A stretch of 39,129 nucleotides of DNA, taken from contig JAIXTY010000224.1 in the NCBI GenBank assembly GCA_027483705.1, positions 1 through 39,129 of the forward strand, written 5' to 3'. The first letter of the stretch is position 1, and each line of letters begins with the position of its first letter. Source of the DNA: Rubrivivax sp. GTDB taxonomy: Bacteria > Pseudomonadota > Gammaproteobacteria > Burkholderiales > Burkholderiaceae_C. Below, piece after piece: positions 7,571 through 18,274 of the stretch. The position numbers and the translations under genes are program-made. The notes under the pieces were generated by a model that saw only the letters and a program-made list of their open reading frames with translations, was not told the origin of the DNA and ran no database searches.

Positions 7571-8650
7571 TCAGCGCAGCGGCGGCGGCGTCGCGCCCTG
7601 GCGTGCCGCGTCGCGGAAGAAGCGGATGCGCTCGTCGTCGGCCGGGTGCGAGGCAAAGGCGATCGGCAGCGCGTCGTCGCCCGGCTGGTCGGCCTCGCGC
7701 GCCTTCTTTGCGCGGCTGGCCATGCGCTCGAACAGCAGCACCATCGCCGCCGGGTCGCGGCCCGCGGCTTGCAGCACGTAGGCGGCGTCGGCATCGGCCT
7801 CGCGCTCGGCGTCGCGCGAGTAGCCCATGTGCGCCAGGAGCGCCGGCACGCCGGCGACGACGGCGCTGAAGTCGCCCAGGGCCACCGAGGTGGCGGCCGA
7901 CACCAGGCCGAAGCGCACCACCGCGTTCAGCCCGTGGCGGCGTCGCACGTGGCCGTGCTCGTGGGCCAGCACGCCGAGCACGGCGTCGTCGGCGCCCTGC
8001 AGCAGCTCGAGCAGTTCGTCGGTGATGACGATGTGGCCGCCCGGCAGCGCCACGGCGTTGGCGCCGAGCGCACCGCCGCCGGCGAAGTGCAGCTCCCAGC
8101 GCGCCGGCCCTTCGGGATAGGCGCGCTGCAGGGCGCTGCCCAGGCGTTCGCGCCATTGCGCTTGCACGGCCGGCGGTGTCTTGCTGGGCTTGAAGAGGCC
8201 GTCCTTCAGCTGCGACATCGCGCTGTCGCCGATGGCCCGCTCCACGTCAGCCGGCGTCACCGCCACCACGCCGGCGGCCAGCCACGGCACGCCCCACAGG
8301 TAGCCCGCCGCGCTCACCAGCACCAGCCCGGCCAGCGCCGCGAACGTCGCGCGCCAGTGCTGCTGCGCGCGCACGACCCAGCTCTCCGCGTGGCCCAGCT
8401 GCTGGCGCCAGGCGTCGAAGGCGGCCGCATCCGCGAAGACGAGCGAGCCGCCCATTCCCTGTTTCCCCAGTTGCGCCACGCGTTGGCCGTGCCGTGTGCG
8501 TTCGGGCCACTGCACGTCGCGCAGCGCCAGGCCGTGGCGGCCGCCGGTATCGTCCAGCAGCCACAGCGTGCCGCCGTCGGCCTCGGCCTGCACGGCGCGG
8601 CCGCGCGCGTGCGTGCCGTCGTACCAGGTGGCGGCGATCGTGCTGGGCAT
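7571..8650 (-). CDS. M48 family metallopeptidase, membrane-anchored
   Basis: The product is 359 residues. The zinc motif is HEHGH at 230-234 (LGVLAHEHGHVRRRHG), with the probable third ligand E284 in YSRDAEREADADAAYVL. The first 90 residues form a small beta-rich domain (WYDGTHARGRAV; LWLLDDTGGRHGLALRDVQW) found N-terminal to such peptidases. A transmembrane segment at about 101-131 would place the catalytic part outside the cytoplasm. In the M48 family (HtpX, LoiP, BepA) such enzymes act in envelope protein quality control. The gene starts 12 bases after the stop of yjgN on the same strand, so the two form an operon; the upstream sequence has no good ribosome site, suggesting coupled translation. 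The substrate is unknown. Confidence 0.88.
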   Translation of the reverse strand: MPSTIAATWYDGTHARGRAVQAEADGGTLWLLDDTGGRHGLALRDVQWPERTRHGQRVAQLGKQGMGGSLVFADAAAFDAWRQQLGHAESWVVRAQQHWRATFAALAGLVLVSAAGYLWGVPWLAAGVVAVTPADVERAIGDSAMSQLKDGLFKPSKTPPAVQAQWRERLGSALQRAYPEGPARWELHFAGGGALGANAVALPGGHIVITDELLELLQGADDAVLGVLAHEHGHVRRRHGLNAVVRFGLVSAATSVALGDFSAVVAGVPALLAHMGYSRDAEREADADAAYVLQAAGRDPAAMVLLFERMASRAKKAREADQPGDDALPIAFASHPADDERIRFFRDAARQGATPPPLR

Positions 8651-8661
8651 GGGCGGCCGGC

Positions 8662-9870
8662 CTACAGCCCGATGTCGAAGCCCAGCAGGTCGCCGGCGGC
8701 GTCACCGGCCGCGGCCTCGTCGGCGCGGCCGGCGGCGGCCACCAGCTCGTCGGGGTCGATCGTGGCGTGCACGCGCACGGCCTCCAGCCGCAGCCGCGCG
8801 CTGGCAACCTGCGCGAACGGGAAGTACAGGCCCAGCGTCAGCAGCGTGAACAGCGTGTTGGTGAACCACAGGCCGGCCAGGTCGCGGGCCTTCAGCCGGC
8901 TGTCGAAGCGCAGGTGGCGGCTGGCGGTGCCGTTCCACACCAGGTTCTGCAGCCGCGCCGTGAAGTAGCCGCCGACCAGCGCGAACACCACGAGGTAGCC
9001 CAGGATCACCGAGATCACGGTCAGCACCGGCGCAGCGGCCGGCGAGCGCCCGCTCATGCCCAGCACCCACAGGCAAAGCGCTGCCAGCGCGATGAAGCCC
9101 AGCCCCACCAGCAGGCCCACGCCGGCGCAGCGCAGCCAGAAGCCGTAGAAGCGCCCGAGGCCGACGGCGAAGCCCGTGTGCTCGTCGCCCAGCGCGTAGT
9201 GGCGGTGCTGCTGCCGCTTGAGCAGCCACAGGAACACCGGCGTCAGCGCCAGCATCACCAGCAGCGGCAGCAGCCCGAGCGCGATGTCGCTCCAGGCCGG
9301 CTCCGTCGGCGGTGCCGGGGGCGCGTCGGGGGCCGGCGGCGTGCCGGGCGCGACGATGAGCGCCAGCACCACGAACAGCACCGCCACGCCGATGGGCACC
9401 GCCATCACCGCGTAGGCCTGCGCCCGCGTGCCGGTGTAGCGGAAGCGCAGCCCGCGCCAGCCGGTGTTGGCCAGCCGGAAGCGCATCGACGAATGCCACA
9501 GCGCCGGCCACAGCAGCGCGATGATCAGGAAGGCGATGGCGCCGGCCGTCGGCGAGAACTGCCCCGCCGCGCTGTAGACCGCGAACAGCACGCCCACCAG
9601 CAGGTAGCCGCGGAACATCTTCCAGGGGTCGGCGTTGAACGACAGCGGTGCGCCGTCCACCTCGGTGGCGTTGTGGAAGTAGCGCATCCGCCGCACCTTG
9701 GCAAAGGGGTAGTACAGCCCGATCGTCACCAGCGTGAGCAGCAGGTTGACGATCCAGATGCGGAAGTACTCGCTGCCGGAGCCGACGAAGCGCAGCCGCA
9801 GCTCGCGGTTCACGGGCCCGGGCGGGGCGAAGGCAGACGGCTCGGCCGCGGCCGACGGGGTGTCAGTCAT
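8662..9870 (-). CDS. yjgN: YjgN family (DUF898) membrane protein
   Basis: The product is 402 residues from an ATG with a strong AGGGAGGA site. It shows an internal duplication typical of DUF898. An N-terminal unit (YFRIWIVNLLLTLVTIGLYYPFAKVRRMRYF, then DGAPLSFNADPWKMFRGYLL) is echoed by a C-terminal unit (GLWFTNTLFTLLTLGLYFPFAQV). About eight membrane helices are visible in all, with a Pro/Ala-rich loop at about residues 170-185. YjgN has no established biochemical role. It is followed by an M48 peptidase with an extracytoplasmic catalytic domain, which suggests joint work in envelope maintenance; that is inference from context. Longer in-frame upstream starts lack a ribosome site. Confidence 0.85.
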   Translation of the reverse strand: MTDTPSAAAEPSAFAPPGPVNRELRLRFVGSGSEYFRIWIVNLLLTLVTIGLYYPFAKVRRMRYFHNATEVDGAPLSFNADPWKMFRGYLLVGVLFAVYSAAGQFSPTAGAIAFLIIALLWPALWHSSMRFRLANTGWRGLRFRYTGTRAQAYAVMAVPIGVAVLFVVLALIVAPGTPPAPDAPPAPPTEPAWSDIALGLLPLLVMLALTPVFLWLLKRQQHRHYALGDEHTGFAVGLGRFYGFWLRCAGVGLLVGLGFIALAALCLWVLGMSGRSPAAAPVLTVISVILGYLVVFALVGGYFTARLQNLVWNGTASRHLRFDSRLKARDLAGLWFTNTLFTLLTLGLYFPFAQVASARLRLEAVRVHATIDPDELVAAAGRADEAAAGDAAGDLLGFDIGL

Positions 9871-9935
9871 GGAATCCTCCCTGGTGCGGTGGCCAGGTCG
9901 TCGTGACAGCCGCGACCCTCTCGCCCCGCACAGCC

Positions 9936-9941
9936 ACTCTA
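9936..9941 (-). promoter_or_regulatory. Candidate -10 element of the yjgN operon
   Basis: TAGAGT on the minus strand lies 65 bases before the yjgN ATG and matches TATAAT at four of six positions. No clear -35 is seen. Confidence 0.3.
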
Positions 9942-9982
9942 GCAAGCCCCGTGCAAGTCCCGAACCCGGGGCGGCCCTGACT

Positions 9983-12266
<2,284 letters not shown>

Positions 12267-12271
12267 GCACC

Positions 12272-15200
12272 ATGGCGGCGGTGCCCCCACCGCAGGACCT
12301 GGATCGCACGATCCCGGTGCCGCTGCGGCGCCCCGAGGCGGTGGGCAGCGCGGTGGTCTCGCCCGAGCTGTTGCGGCTGTACCTCACGCTCGGCGCCATC
12401 GGCATGATGATCGGCGGCGGGCTGATCGCGGCCGAGCACCCGCGGCAGCCGCTGGCGCTGCCCATCGCGCTGGTCTACGTGCTAGTCGGGCTGGCCGGCG
12501 GCGCGCTGCGCTGGGCGCCGGCCCGCTGGCGCGAGCGCTGGAGCGTGCGCGCGCTGGTGGTGCTGGTGGGCCTGTGCATCGTCACCGCCGCCGTCGGCGC
12601 CTACCTGCGCGGCTATGGCGTCGCCTCGCCGTCGATGCTGGTCGTGCCGGTGCTGGTGTTTGCGGTCACCGCGGTGCTGGGCTGGCCCGTCGGCGCCGGC
12701 CTGGCGCTGCTCACGCTGCTGGCCGTGGGCCTGGCGCAGGCCCTGGCCGAGCTGGTCGTCACGCCTGTGCCCTGGCTGTCGCTGGTGGTGGGCCTCGTGG
12801 TGGCGCTGGCCATCGCGGTGGTGGCCGGCGGCGCGCTGCATGGCCGCATCCGCGACGCCGTCGGCAGCGCCGTGCGGCGCGAGCACCGGTTCCGCCGCCT
12901 GCTCGGCCTGGCGGCCGACGTCTACTGGGAGCTCGACGAGCAACTGCGCCTGATCACCTTCGGCCGCTACGACGAGGACTGGCGGCCGCTGGGCGCGGGC
13001 CATGCCACCGGCACGCGCTTCGACGCCCTCCCCGGCCTCTCGGTGTTTCCGCCGGTGCGCGCGCGGGTGGAGGAAGACCTCGCCGCGCGCCGCCCTTTCC
13101 GCGACGTGCCGGCCGGCTGGCAGCACCGCGACGGTGTGATGCGCTACTACCTCATCAGCGGCGAGCCGCGGCTGGGCCCGGGCGGCCGCTTCCGCGGCTA
13201 CTGGGGCGTGGCGCGCGACGTCACGGCGCTGGAGTCGGCGCGGGCCGCGCTGAGCGACTCGCGCGCCCGCTTCGAGGCGCTGTTCCGCAACGCGCCGCTG
13301 CCGCTGCTGGTGCTCGTCGACGGCCGCATCATCGACGCCAACCCCGAGGCCGCCCGCCTGCTGGGCCACGAGTCCGTCGAGGCCCTGCGCGGCCTGCCGG
13401 TGATGGGCCTGTACCACGACGCCGCGGACCGCGAGCTCGCGGGCGCCCGGCTGCACGAGCTGAAGGTGCAGCCGCCGGGCACGCGGCTGCCGCTCGTCGA
13501 GCTGCGGCTGCGCGGGCGCGACCGCCCCGTTGTCGTCAGCGCCACCGCGGTGCGGATCGACCTCAAGGGCGAGTCGGCCGTGCTGTCGATGTTCGTGGAC
13601 ATGACCGAGCGCCACCAGGCCGACCTGGCGTTGCGGCGCTCGGAGGCGACGCTCTCGCACCTGGTGGACACCAGCCCCGACCTCATCACGCTGACCGACC
13701 TGGAAAACGGCCGCTACCTGATGGTCAACCCGGCCTTCGTGCGCTTCAGCGGCTGGTCGCAGGCCGAGGCCGTGGGGCGCACCTCGCTGGAGCTGGGCAT
13801 CTGGTCCGACCCCCTGTCGCGCCAGCAGTTCGTCGAGCGGCTCAAGCGCGACGACGGCGTCTCTGACCTGCCGATCCCGTTCAAGCGCCGCGACGGCCGG
13901 CTCATCACGCTGATGATCTCGGCGGCGCGCTTCCGGCTCGAGGGCCGTGACCTGCTGGTGATCAACGGCCGCGACATCTCGGAGGGCGAGCGCGAGCGCA
14001 TGGAGCGCTCGGCCATCCTCGACAACGCCGGCATCGGCATCGCGGTCACGCGCGATCGCCGCTTCGTGCTGGCCAACGCCGAGTTCGAGCGCATGATCGG
14101 CTGGCCCGGCGGCAGCCTCATCGGCCAGAGCGGCGGCGTCGTCTGGAAGAGCGAGGCCGACTACGCCGAGGTCGGCCGCCTCGTCGGCCCCGCGCTGGCC
14201 CAGGGCCGGGCGGTCGAGATCGAGCGCGAGGTGCGCCGCCGCGACGGCAGCACCTTCCTGGCGCGGATGCGTGCCGGCGTCGTCGACGCGCAGCGGCCCG
14301 TCGACGGCGGCACGGTGTGGATCGTCGAGGACATCACCGAGCGCCGCCAGTTCGAGGAGGCGCTGGCCCGCGCCCGCGACGACGCCGAGGCCGCCAACCG
14401 CGCCAAGAGCGCCTTCCTGGCCAACACCAGCCACGAGCTGCGCACGCCGCTCAACGGCCTGCTGGGGCTGGCCCGGCTGGCGCGCGACGAGAGCCTGCCC
14501 GACACGCTGCGCCACCAGTACCTGGCGCAGATCGAGGACAGCGCGCAGTCGCTCGCGGCCATCATCTCCGACATCCTCGACCTGTCCAAGATCGAGGCCG
14601 GCCGGCTGCCCATCGAGTCGGCGCCCTTCGACCTGGTCGAGCTGCTGCAGTCGCTGGCGCGCACCTACCGCACGCTGGCCGATGCCCGCGGGCTGACGCT
14701 GCTGCTCGACATCGACCCCGCGCTGGGCCCGGTGGTCAACGGCGACGCGCTGCGCGTGCGGCAGATCGTCACCAACTACGTCGGCAACGCCATCAAGTTC
14801 ACCGAGCGAGGCTTCGTGCGCATCTCGGCGCGCCGGGCCGGCGGCGCGCAGGGTCCGGTGCGGCTGGAGTGCGAGGACACCGGCCCGGGCATCGCGCCGG
14901 AGGTGGTGCCCGAGCTGTTCAGGCCCTTCACGCAGGCCGACCAGAGCACGACGCGGCGCTTCGGCGGCACCGGCCTCGGCCTGTCGATCTGCCGCGAGCT
15001 GGCCGCGCTGATGGGCGGCCAGGTCGGCGTGGCCAGCGAGCAGGGCCACGGCAGCCGCTTCTGGGCCGAGCTGCCGCTGCCGCCGGCCAGCTGGCCCGCC
15101 GGCGAGCTGCCAATGCCGCCGGCGGTGGCCGCCGCGGAGGCCGAGGCCGACCCGCTGACGGGGCTGCGCGTGCTGATGGTCGAGGACAACCCGGTGAACA

Positions 15201-15535
15201 TGCTGATCGCCGTGGCGACGCTCGAGCGCTGGGGCGTGCGCGTGACGCAGGCCGTGGACGGCGCGCAGGCTCTGGCTGCGGTCGACGGTGCGCCGCAGCC
15301 CTTCGACATCGTGCTGATGGACGTGCAGATGCCGGGCATGAGCGGCCACGAGGCCACGCGCGAGCTGCGCCAGCGCCCGGCCGGCCGCGGGCTGCCGATC
15401 ATCGCGCTCACCGCCGCGGCGCTGGTCAGCGAGCGCGAGCAGGCCCTGGCCTCGGGCATGGACGATTTCCTCACCAAGCCCATCGACGCCGACCGCCTGC
15501 AGGCCGCGCTGCGCCGCTGGCGCCGCGGACGGTGA
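12272..15535 (+). CDS. Membrane hybrid histidine kinase with four PAS domains and a receiver
   Basis: The product is 1087 residues. About six hydrophobic segments fill residues 32-190. Four PAS-like units start near residues 205, 330, 459 and 580 (the first is diverged). The HisKA box SHELRTPLNGLLGLAR carries H721. The ATPase domain has NYVGNAIKFTERG (N box), DTGPGIAPE and GGTGLGLSI. A C-terminal receiver has VEDN and phospho-acceptor D1017 in VLMDVQMPG, with a late TKP lysine motif. It therefore autophosphorylates and can pass phosphate to its own receiver, in the manner of BarA/RpfC-type kinases; no HPt domain is present, so a separate one is expected. The sensed signal is unknown. The gene follows pyrF by five bases, and its TGA abuts the stop of the convergent FHA-EAL gene. 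Confidence 0.93.
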   Translation: MAAVPPPQDLDRTIPVPLRRPEAVGSAVVSPELLRLYLTLGAIGMMIGGGLIAAEHPRQPLALPIALVYVLVGLAGGALRWAPARWRERWSVRALVVLVGLCIVTAAVGAYLRGYGVASPSMLVVPVLVFAVTAVLGWPVGAGLALLTLLAVGLAQALAELVVTPVPWLSLVVGLVVALAIAVVAGGALHGRIRDAVGSAVRREHRFRRLLGLAADVYWELDEQLRLITFGRYDEDWRPLGAGHATGTRFDALPGLSVFPPVRARVEEDLAARRPFRDVPAGWQHRDGVMRYYLISGEPRLGPGGRFRGYWGVARDVTALESARAALSDSRARFEALFRNAPLPLLVLVDGRIIDANPEAARLLGHESVEALRGLPVMGLYHDAADRELAGARLHELKVQPPGTRLPLVELRLRGRDRPVVVSATAVRIDLKGESAVLSMFVDMTERHQADLALRRSEATLSHLVDTSPDLITLTDLENGRYLMVNPAFVRFSGWSQAEAVGRTSLELGIWSDPLSRQQFVERLKRDDGVSDLPIPFKRRDGRLITLMISAARFRLEGRDLLVINGRDISEGERERMERSAILDNAGIGIAVTRDRRFVLANAEFERMIGWPGGSLIGQSGGVVWKSEADYAEVGRLVGPALAQGRAVEIEREVRRRDGSTFLARMRAGVVDAQRPVDGGTVWIVEDITERRQFEEALARARDDAEAANRAKSAFLANTSHELRTPLNGLLGLARLARDESLPDTLRHQYLAQIEDSAQSLAAIISDILDLSKIEAGRLPIESAPFDLVELLQSLARTYRTLADARGLTLLLDIDPALGPVVNGDALRVRQIVTNYVGNAIKFTERGFVRISARRAGGAQGPVRLECEDTGPGIAPEVVPELFRPFTQADQSTTRRFGGTGLGLSICRELAALMGGQVGVASEQGHGSRFWAELPLPPASWPAGELPMPPAVAAAEAEADPLTGLRVLMVEDNPVNMLIAVATLERWGVRVTQAVDGAQALAAVDGAPQPFDIVLMDVQMPGMSGHEATRELRQRPAGRGLPIIALTAAALVSEREQALASGMDDFLTKPIDADRLQAALRRWRRGR

Positions 15536-16651
15536 TCAGGCGGTGGCCAGCGAAGACACCGGCACGGGGCGGCCGGTGAGAAAGCCCTGGATCAGCTCGA
15601 AGCCCATCTCGCGGCAGACGGCCGCCTCGGCCTCGGTCTCCACGCCCTCGGCGAGCGACATCGAGCCGATGCCGCGCACGAGCCGCACGAGGTCGGCCAC
15701 GGTCTTGCGCTTGCTGGCGGGCGCGGTGTCGATGCCGCGGATCAGGCCCATGTCGAACTTGACGTAGTGCGGCGGCACCTCGCCGAGCTCGTTCAGGCGC
15801 GAGGCGCCGGCGCCGAAGTCGTCGTACGCGAACTCCAGGCCCAGGCCGGTGAGGCGGGCCGCCAGCTCGCGCATGCGCTCGATCTCCATCACCGCGGTCT
15901 CGTGCACCTCCACCACCAGCTGGGGCGGCTCGGGCAACGCGCGCAGGGCCAGCAGGCCCTGGAAGAAGGCCTCGGTGAAGGTCTCGCCGGGATCGGTGTT
16001 GACGAAGAGCTTCAGGCCCTTCAGGTGGGGCGCGGCCGCCGGCACGCCGAACTGGCGGAACGCCGTGCTGAGCTCGGCCTTGAGCTGCAGCTTCTCGGCG
16101 ATGTCGAACAACCGGCCCGGCGGCTGCTTGAGCGTCGGGTGCTCGCAGCGGCCGAGCAGCTCGTAGGCGAACAGGGCGCCGCCGTCGGCCCGGACGATGG
16201 GCTGCACGGCCGCCGCCAGGCCCTTGCCGGCCAGCAGCTCGCGGAACTCGCGCTCGTGCTCGACGAAGTTCTGCGACAGCGACTTCGCGCCGGTGGGCAC
16301 GAGCATCGTGCGCTCGCCGTCCTCGAGCTCGCGCGCGACGAAGCGCGTCGCGGTGTCCAGCCCCAGGCGGAACTCGGCGTTGCCGAAGTGGATGATGTCG
16401 TTTTCGCCCACCCAGCGCGGCGCGTCGATGCGCTGCCGGTTGACCCAGGTGCCGTTGGTGCTGCCGAGGTCGACGAGCAGCAGCCGCTCCTCGCCCTCCT
16501 GGCGGAACTCGGCGTGCTGGCGCGACAGGCCGCGCGCCTCGACCGCGAGGTCGGCCTGCGGGTCGCGGCCAACGCGGAAGGGCTGCTTGGTGATGCGGTG
16601 CGTGACCCGAGAGCCGTCGGTGGCCACGCTTTCCAGGAACCAGGGCTTCAT
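15536..16651 (-). CDS. FHA-EAL domain protein, putative c-di-GMP phosphodiesterase
   Basis: The product is 371 residues; ATG 16651 follows a run of GGAG/GGAGGGG. An N-terminal FHA domain (about 20-100) keeps the phosphothreonine-binding residues: G28-R29, S43-R44-x-H46 and S64-T-N-G67 with N71. A C-terminal EAL domain (about 140-365) keeps the likely catalytic set: E164 (in YELLGR, in place of EAL), N218, E248, D277-D278 in YDDFG, K298, E335 and E338, and Q355 in IQGFLTG. This suggests active hydrolysis of cyclic di-GMP, controlled by binding of a phosphorylated partner; the partner is not known. There is no signal peptide or membrane segment. It faces the hybrid kinase gene with no base between the two stop codons. 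A Ser/Thr kinase partner is not in the window. Confidence 0.9.
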   Translation of the reverse strand: MKPWFLESVATDGSRVTHRITKQPFRVGRDPQADLAVEARGLSRQHAEFRQEGEERLLLVDLGSTNGTWVNRQRIDAPRWVGENDIIHFGNAEFRLGLDTATRFVARELEDGERTMLVPTGAKSLSQNFVEHEREFRELLAGKGLAAAVQPIVRADGGALFAYELLGRCEHPTLKQPPGRLFDIAEKLQLKAELSTAFRQFGVPAAAPHLKGLKLFVNTDPGETFTEAFFQGLLALRALPEPPQLVVEVHETAVMEIERMRELAARLTGLGLEFAYDDFGAGASRLNELGEVPPHYVKFDMGLIRGIDTAPASKRKTVADLVRLVRGIGSMSLAEGVETEAEAAVCREMGFELIQGFLTGRPVPVSSLATA

Positions 16652-16765
16652 CCCCTCCACTCCACTCCAGGCCCACCGGCGGCGGGCACGACATCGCCGC
16701 CCGGCCGGGTGGCGGTGCAACGCAATGTAAACCCAAGACCGCCGCGCGGGCACCGGGCCGGCCCA

Positions 16766-16771
16766 CACAAT
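16766..16771 (+). promoter_or_regulatory. Candidate -10 element of the small GNAT gene
   Basis: CACAAT ends seven bases before the GTG start at 16779. It would give a leaderless or nearly leaderless message, like other cases in this window. It matches TATAAT at four of six positions; no -35 is seen. Confidence 0.25.
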
Positions 16772-16778
16772 CGGGCGG

Positions 16779-17072
16779 GTGGACGCCACCATCACGCACC
16801 AGCCCACGATGCAGGCCTTCGTGGCCGAGGTGGCCGGCATGGGCGGCGAACGGGCCCTGTGCGCCTACCGCCGCGACGGCCCCTGGCTGGTGCTGCACCA
16901 CACCGCCGTGCCGCCGGCGCTGCAGGGCCGGGGCCTCGCCGCGGCCCTGGTTCAGGCGGCGCTGGACTGGGCGCGCGCCGAGGGCCTGGTGGTGCGCCCC
17001 GCCTGCAGCTACGTGGCCGCCTATCTGCGCCGCCACCCGGCGCAGCAGGACCTGCTGGCGCCGCGCGCATGA
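16779..17072 (+). CDS. Small GNAT-like N-acetyltransferase (YjdJ type)
   Basis: The product is 97 residues from a GTG start. The block HHTAVPPALQGRGLAAALVQAALDWARAEG followed by VRPACSYVAAYLRRHP matches the minimal Gcn5-like family Acetyltransf_CG (PF14542). It holds the acetyl-CoA-binding QGRGLA loop and the conserved PxCSYV. These are compact cytosolic proteins near 95 residues, known in E. coli as YjdJ; their acceptor substrate is unknown. An internal ATG at 16809 would remove ten residues, but the longer form better fits the family. It may be co-transcribed with the next small gene 72 bases downstream. Confidence 0.85.
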   Translation: MDATITHQPTMQAFVAEVAGMGGERALCAYRRDGPWLVLHHTAVPPALQGRGLAAALVQAALDWARAEGLVVRPACSYVAAYLRRHPAQQDLLAPRA

Positions 17073-17144
17073 CACCACGGTATCCCTGACACGCGGCCGC
17101 GGCCGGCGCACAGTCGCGTCACACGACAACGCCAGGAGCCCGCC

Positions 17145-17456
17145 ATGACCACCGCCATCCGTTCCCGCACCCTGGTTGCGACGCTGGCGCTGTCGGCGGC
17201 GGCCGCGGCCCTGCCCGCCGGCGCCCAGGATTTCGGCCTGATGGCCCGCATGGCGCAGGCCCAGCCCGGCGCCGCCGTGGTGCTGGCGCAGCTGCGGATG
17301 AGGCAGGCGGCCGCTCAGGCCGCCACCTCAGAGGCCACCGCACCGGCCACCCGCCCGCCCGGCGCCGTGGCCCTGGCGCGGCCGGCGCTGGTGGTGACCG
17401 CCGCCGCCGCCACGGCTCCGCGGCCGCTGCCGCTGGTGGTGGCCGTGGCGCGCTGA
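17145..17456 (+). CDS. Small secreted protein of unknown function
   Basis: The product is 103 residues. A good AGGAG site lies eight bases before the ATG. The first 27 residues form a clear signal peptide: basic MTTAIRSR, a hydrophobic alanine/leucine core and an AGA-Q cleavage site. The mature part is short and rich in Ala, Pro and Val (RPALVVTAAAATAPRPLPLVV), with no cysteine and no recognisable domain. I do not recognise a family. Being a low-complexity protein in G+C-rich DNA, it could be spurious, but the ribosome site plus signal peptide argue that it is real. It converges on the dipeptidase gene with 15 bases between stops, which contain the palindrome CGGCCGGCCG. Confidence 0.6.
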   Translation: MTTAIRSRTLVATLALSAAAAALPAGAQDFGLMARMAQAQPGAAVVLAQLRMRQAAAQAATSEATAPATRPPGAVALARPALVVTAAAATAPRPLPLVVAVAR

Positions 17457-17471
17457 ACGCGGCCGGCCGTG

Positions 17472-18074
17472 TCAGAGCACGCGCGGCAGCGCGCGGCGCA
17501 CGTGGGCGCGGTCGCCGTGGTCGAAGTGCCACCACTCGTTGGGAATGCCCGAAAAGCCGCCGGCGTGCATCGCCGCGGCCAGGCACTCGCGCTCGGCCAC
17601 CTGGGCCGGCGTCAGCTGGCCGCTGGCCAGCAGCTCGGCGTGCAGCGCCGGGTGTGAGCGGCGGCTCATCTCGTCGAAGCCGCTGCCCATGTCGGCCTCG
17701 CGGCCGTCGGGCGCCAGCAGCGTGACGTCCACCGCCATGCCGTAGCTGTGGATGCTGCCGCGTTCGGGGTTGGCGAAGTACTCCTGCGCCGGCGTGCCGG
17801 CGACGTCGACCCAGATCGCCTCCTGCACGCGCTGCGGCCGCAGCGCGTCGAGCACCAGCAGCCGCCAGCCCGGGCGCGCCGCGTCCAGCCAGCGTGCCGC
17901 GGCCTCCAGGCCCTCGGCGGCCTCGCGCCGCAGCCAGGCGCAGTCGAGGCGGCCGTACAGGCTGCGCCCGGCAAAGTTGTCGCGGCCGACGTAGCGCAGG
18001 TCGTGCGACACGCCGGCCAGCGTGCGCAGGTGGCGGTAGTCGGGGTGGGCGGCGATGTCCTCGATGCGGATCAT
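17472..18074 (-). CDS. ddpX: D-alanyl-D-alanine dipeptidase, VanX/DdpX family (M15D)
   Basis: The product is 200 residues from ATG 18074. A longer frame to a GTG at 18179 would add an Ala-rich stretch that I think is not translated, because a -10 element (TATGAT) lies within it. Zinc and catalytic residues align with VanX: R79 in DALRPQ, H109 and D116 in SIHSYGMAVD, E180 and H183 in NEWWHFD. The enzyme hydrolyses D-Ala-D-Ala. Without a signal peptide it would be cytosolic. In Gram-negative bacteria DdpX is thought to salvage D-Ala from cell-wall turnover, so a link with the distant ampG is plausible but not shown. No vanH/vanA partner or ddp transporter lies beside it, so glycopeptide resistance is not implied. 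The divergent neighbour is a PAS-LuxR regulator. Confidence 0.9.
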   Translation of the reverse strand: MIRIEDIAAHPDYRHLRTLAGVSHDLRYVGRDNFAGRSLYGRLDCAWLRREAAEGLEAAARWLDAARPGWRLLVLDALRPQRVQEAIWVDVAGTPAQEYFANPERGSIHSYGMAVDVTLLAPDGREADMGSGFDEMSRRSHPALHAELLASGQLTPAQVAERECLAAAMHAGGFSGIPNEWWHFDHGDRAHVRRALPRVL

Positions 18075-18122
18075 CGGCGCGGGCAGGGCGGCAGGTGCAA
18101 GGGCGGCGGCAACACGCGGGGC

Positions 18123-18128
18123 ATCATA
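18123..18128 (-). promoter_or_regulatory. Candidate -10 element of the D-Ala-D-Ala dipeptidase gene
   Basis: TATGAT on the minus strand is five of six to consensus and lies 48 bases before ATG 18074. The -35 position at 17-base spacing (18146-18151) falls inside the 18142-18161 dyad, so a protein bound there would block or replace -35 recognition. Confidence 0.45.
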
Positions 18129-18141
18129 GCCAGCGGCCGCG

Positions 18142-18161
18142 CCTGGTGAATCTTCACCAGG
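18142..18161. promoter_or_regulatory. Perfect 20-base dyad, candidate operator
   Basis: CCTGGTGAA-TC-TTCACCAGG is a perfect nine-base inverted repeat with a two-base centre. A further inverted half, GATTCACC at 18173-18180, matches GGTGAATC at 18145-18152. It overlaps the -35 region of the dipeptidase promoter and lies 113 bases upstream of the divergent LuxR-type gene. The GTGA-N4-TCAC spacing does not fit CRP/FNR (N6), so the LuxR-type neighbour is the first candidate ligand. Confidence 0.5.
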
Positions 18162-18274
18162 CTCGCTGGCGCGATTCACCGCCGGCCGGCGGGCGGTTTC
18201 TCCACGATCCAGGGCATGGGCTTCAACAGGAGCCCGACAACATCCGGCCGCCCCGGCCGAGCCAGGAGAAGCGC

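Noticed and set aside
18142..18161. The 18142-18161 dyad as a transcription terminator or a CRP site
   Set aside because: It lies between divergent starts, has no T-run, and its GTGA-N4-TCAC spacing is two bases short for CRP.
17472..18179. VanX-type dipeptidase as evidence of vancomycin resistance
   Set aside because: No vanH, vanA or vanRS partners are adjacent, and DdpX-type enzymes occur in glycopeptide-insensitive Gram-negative bacteria for wall turnover.
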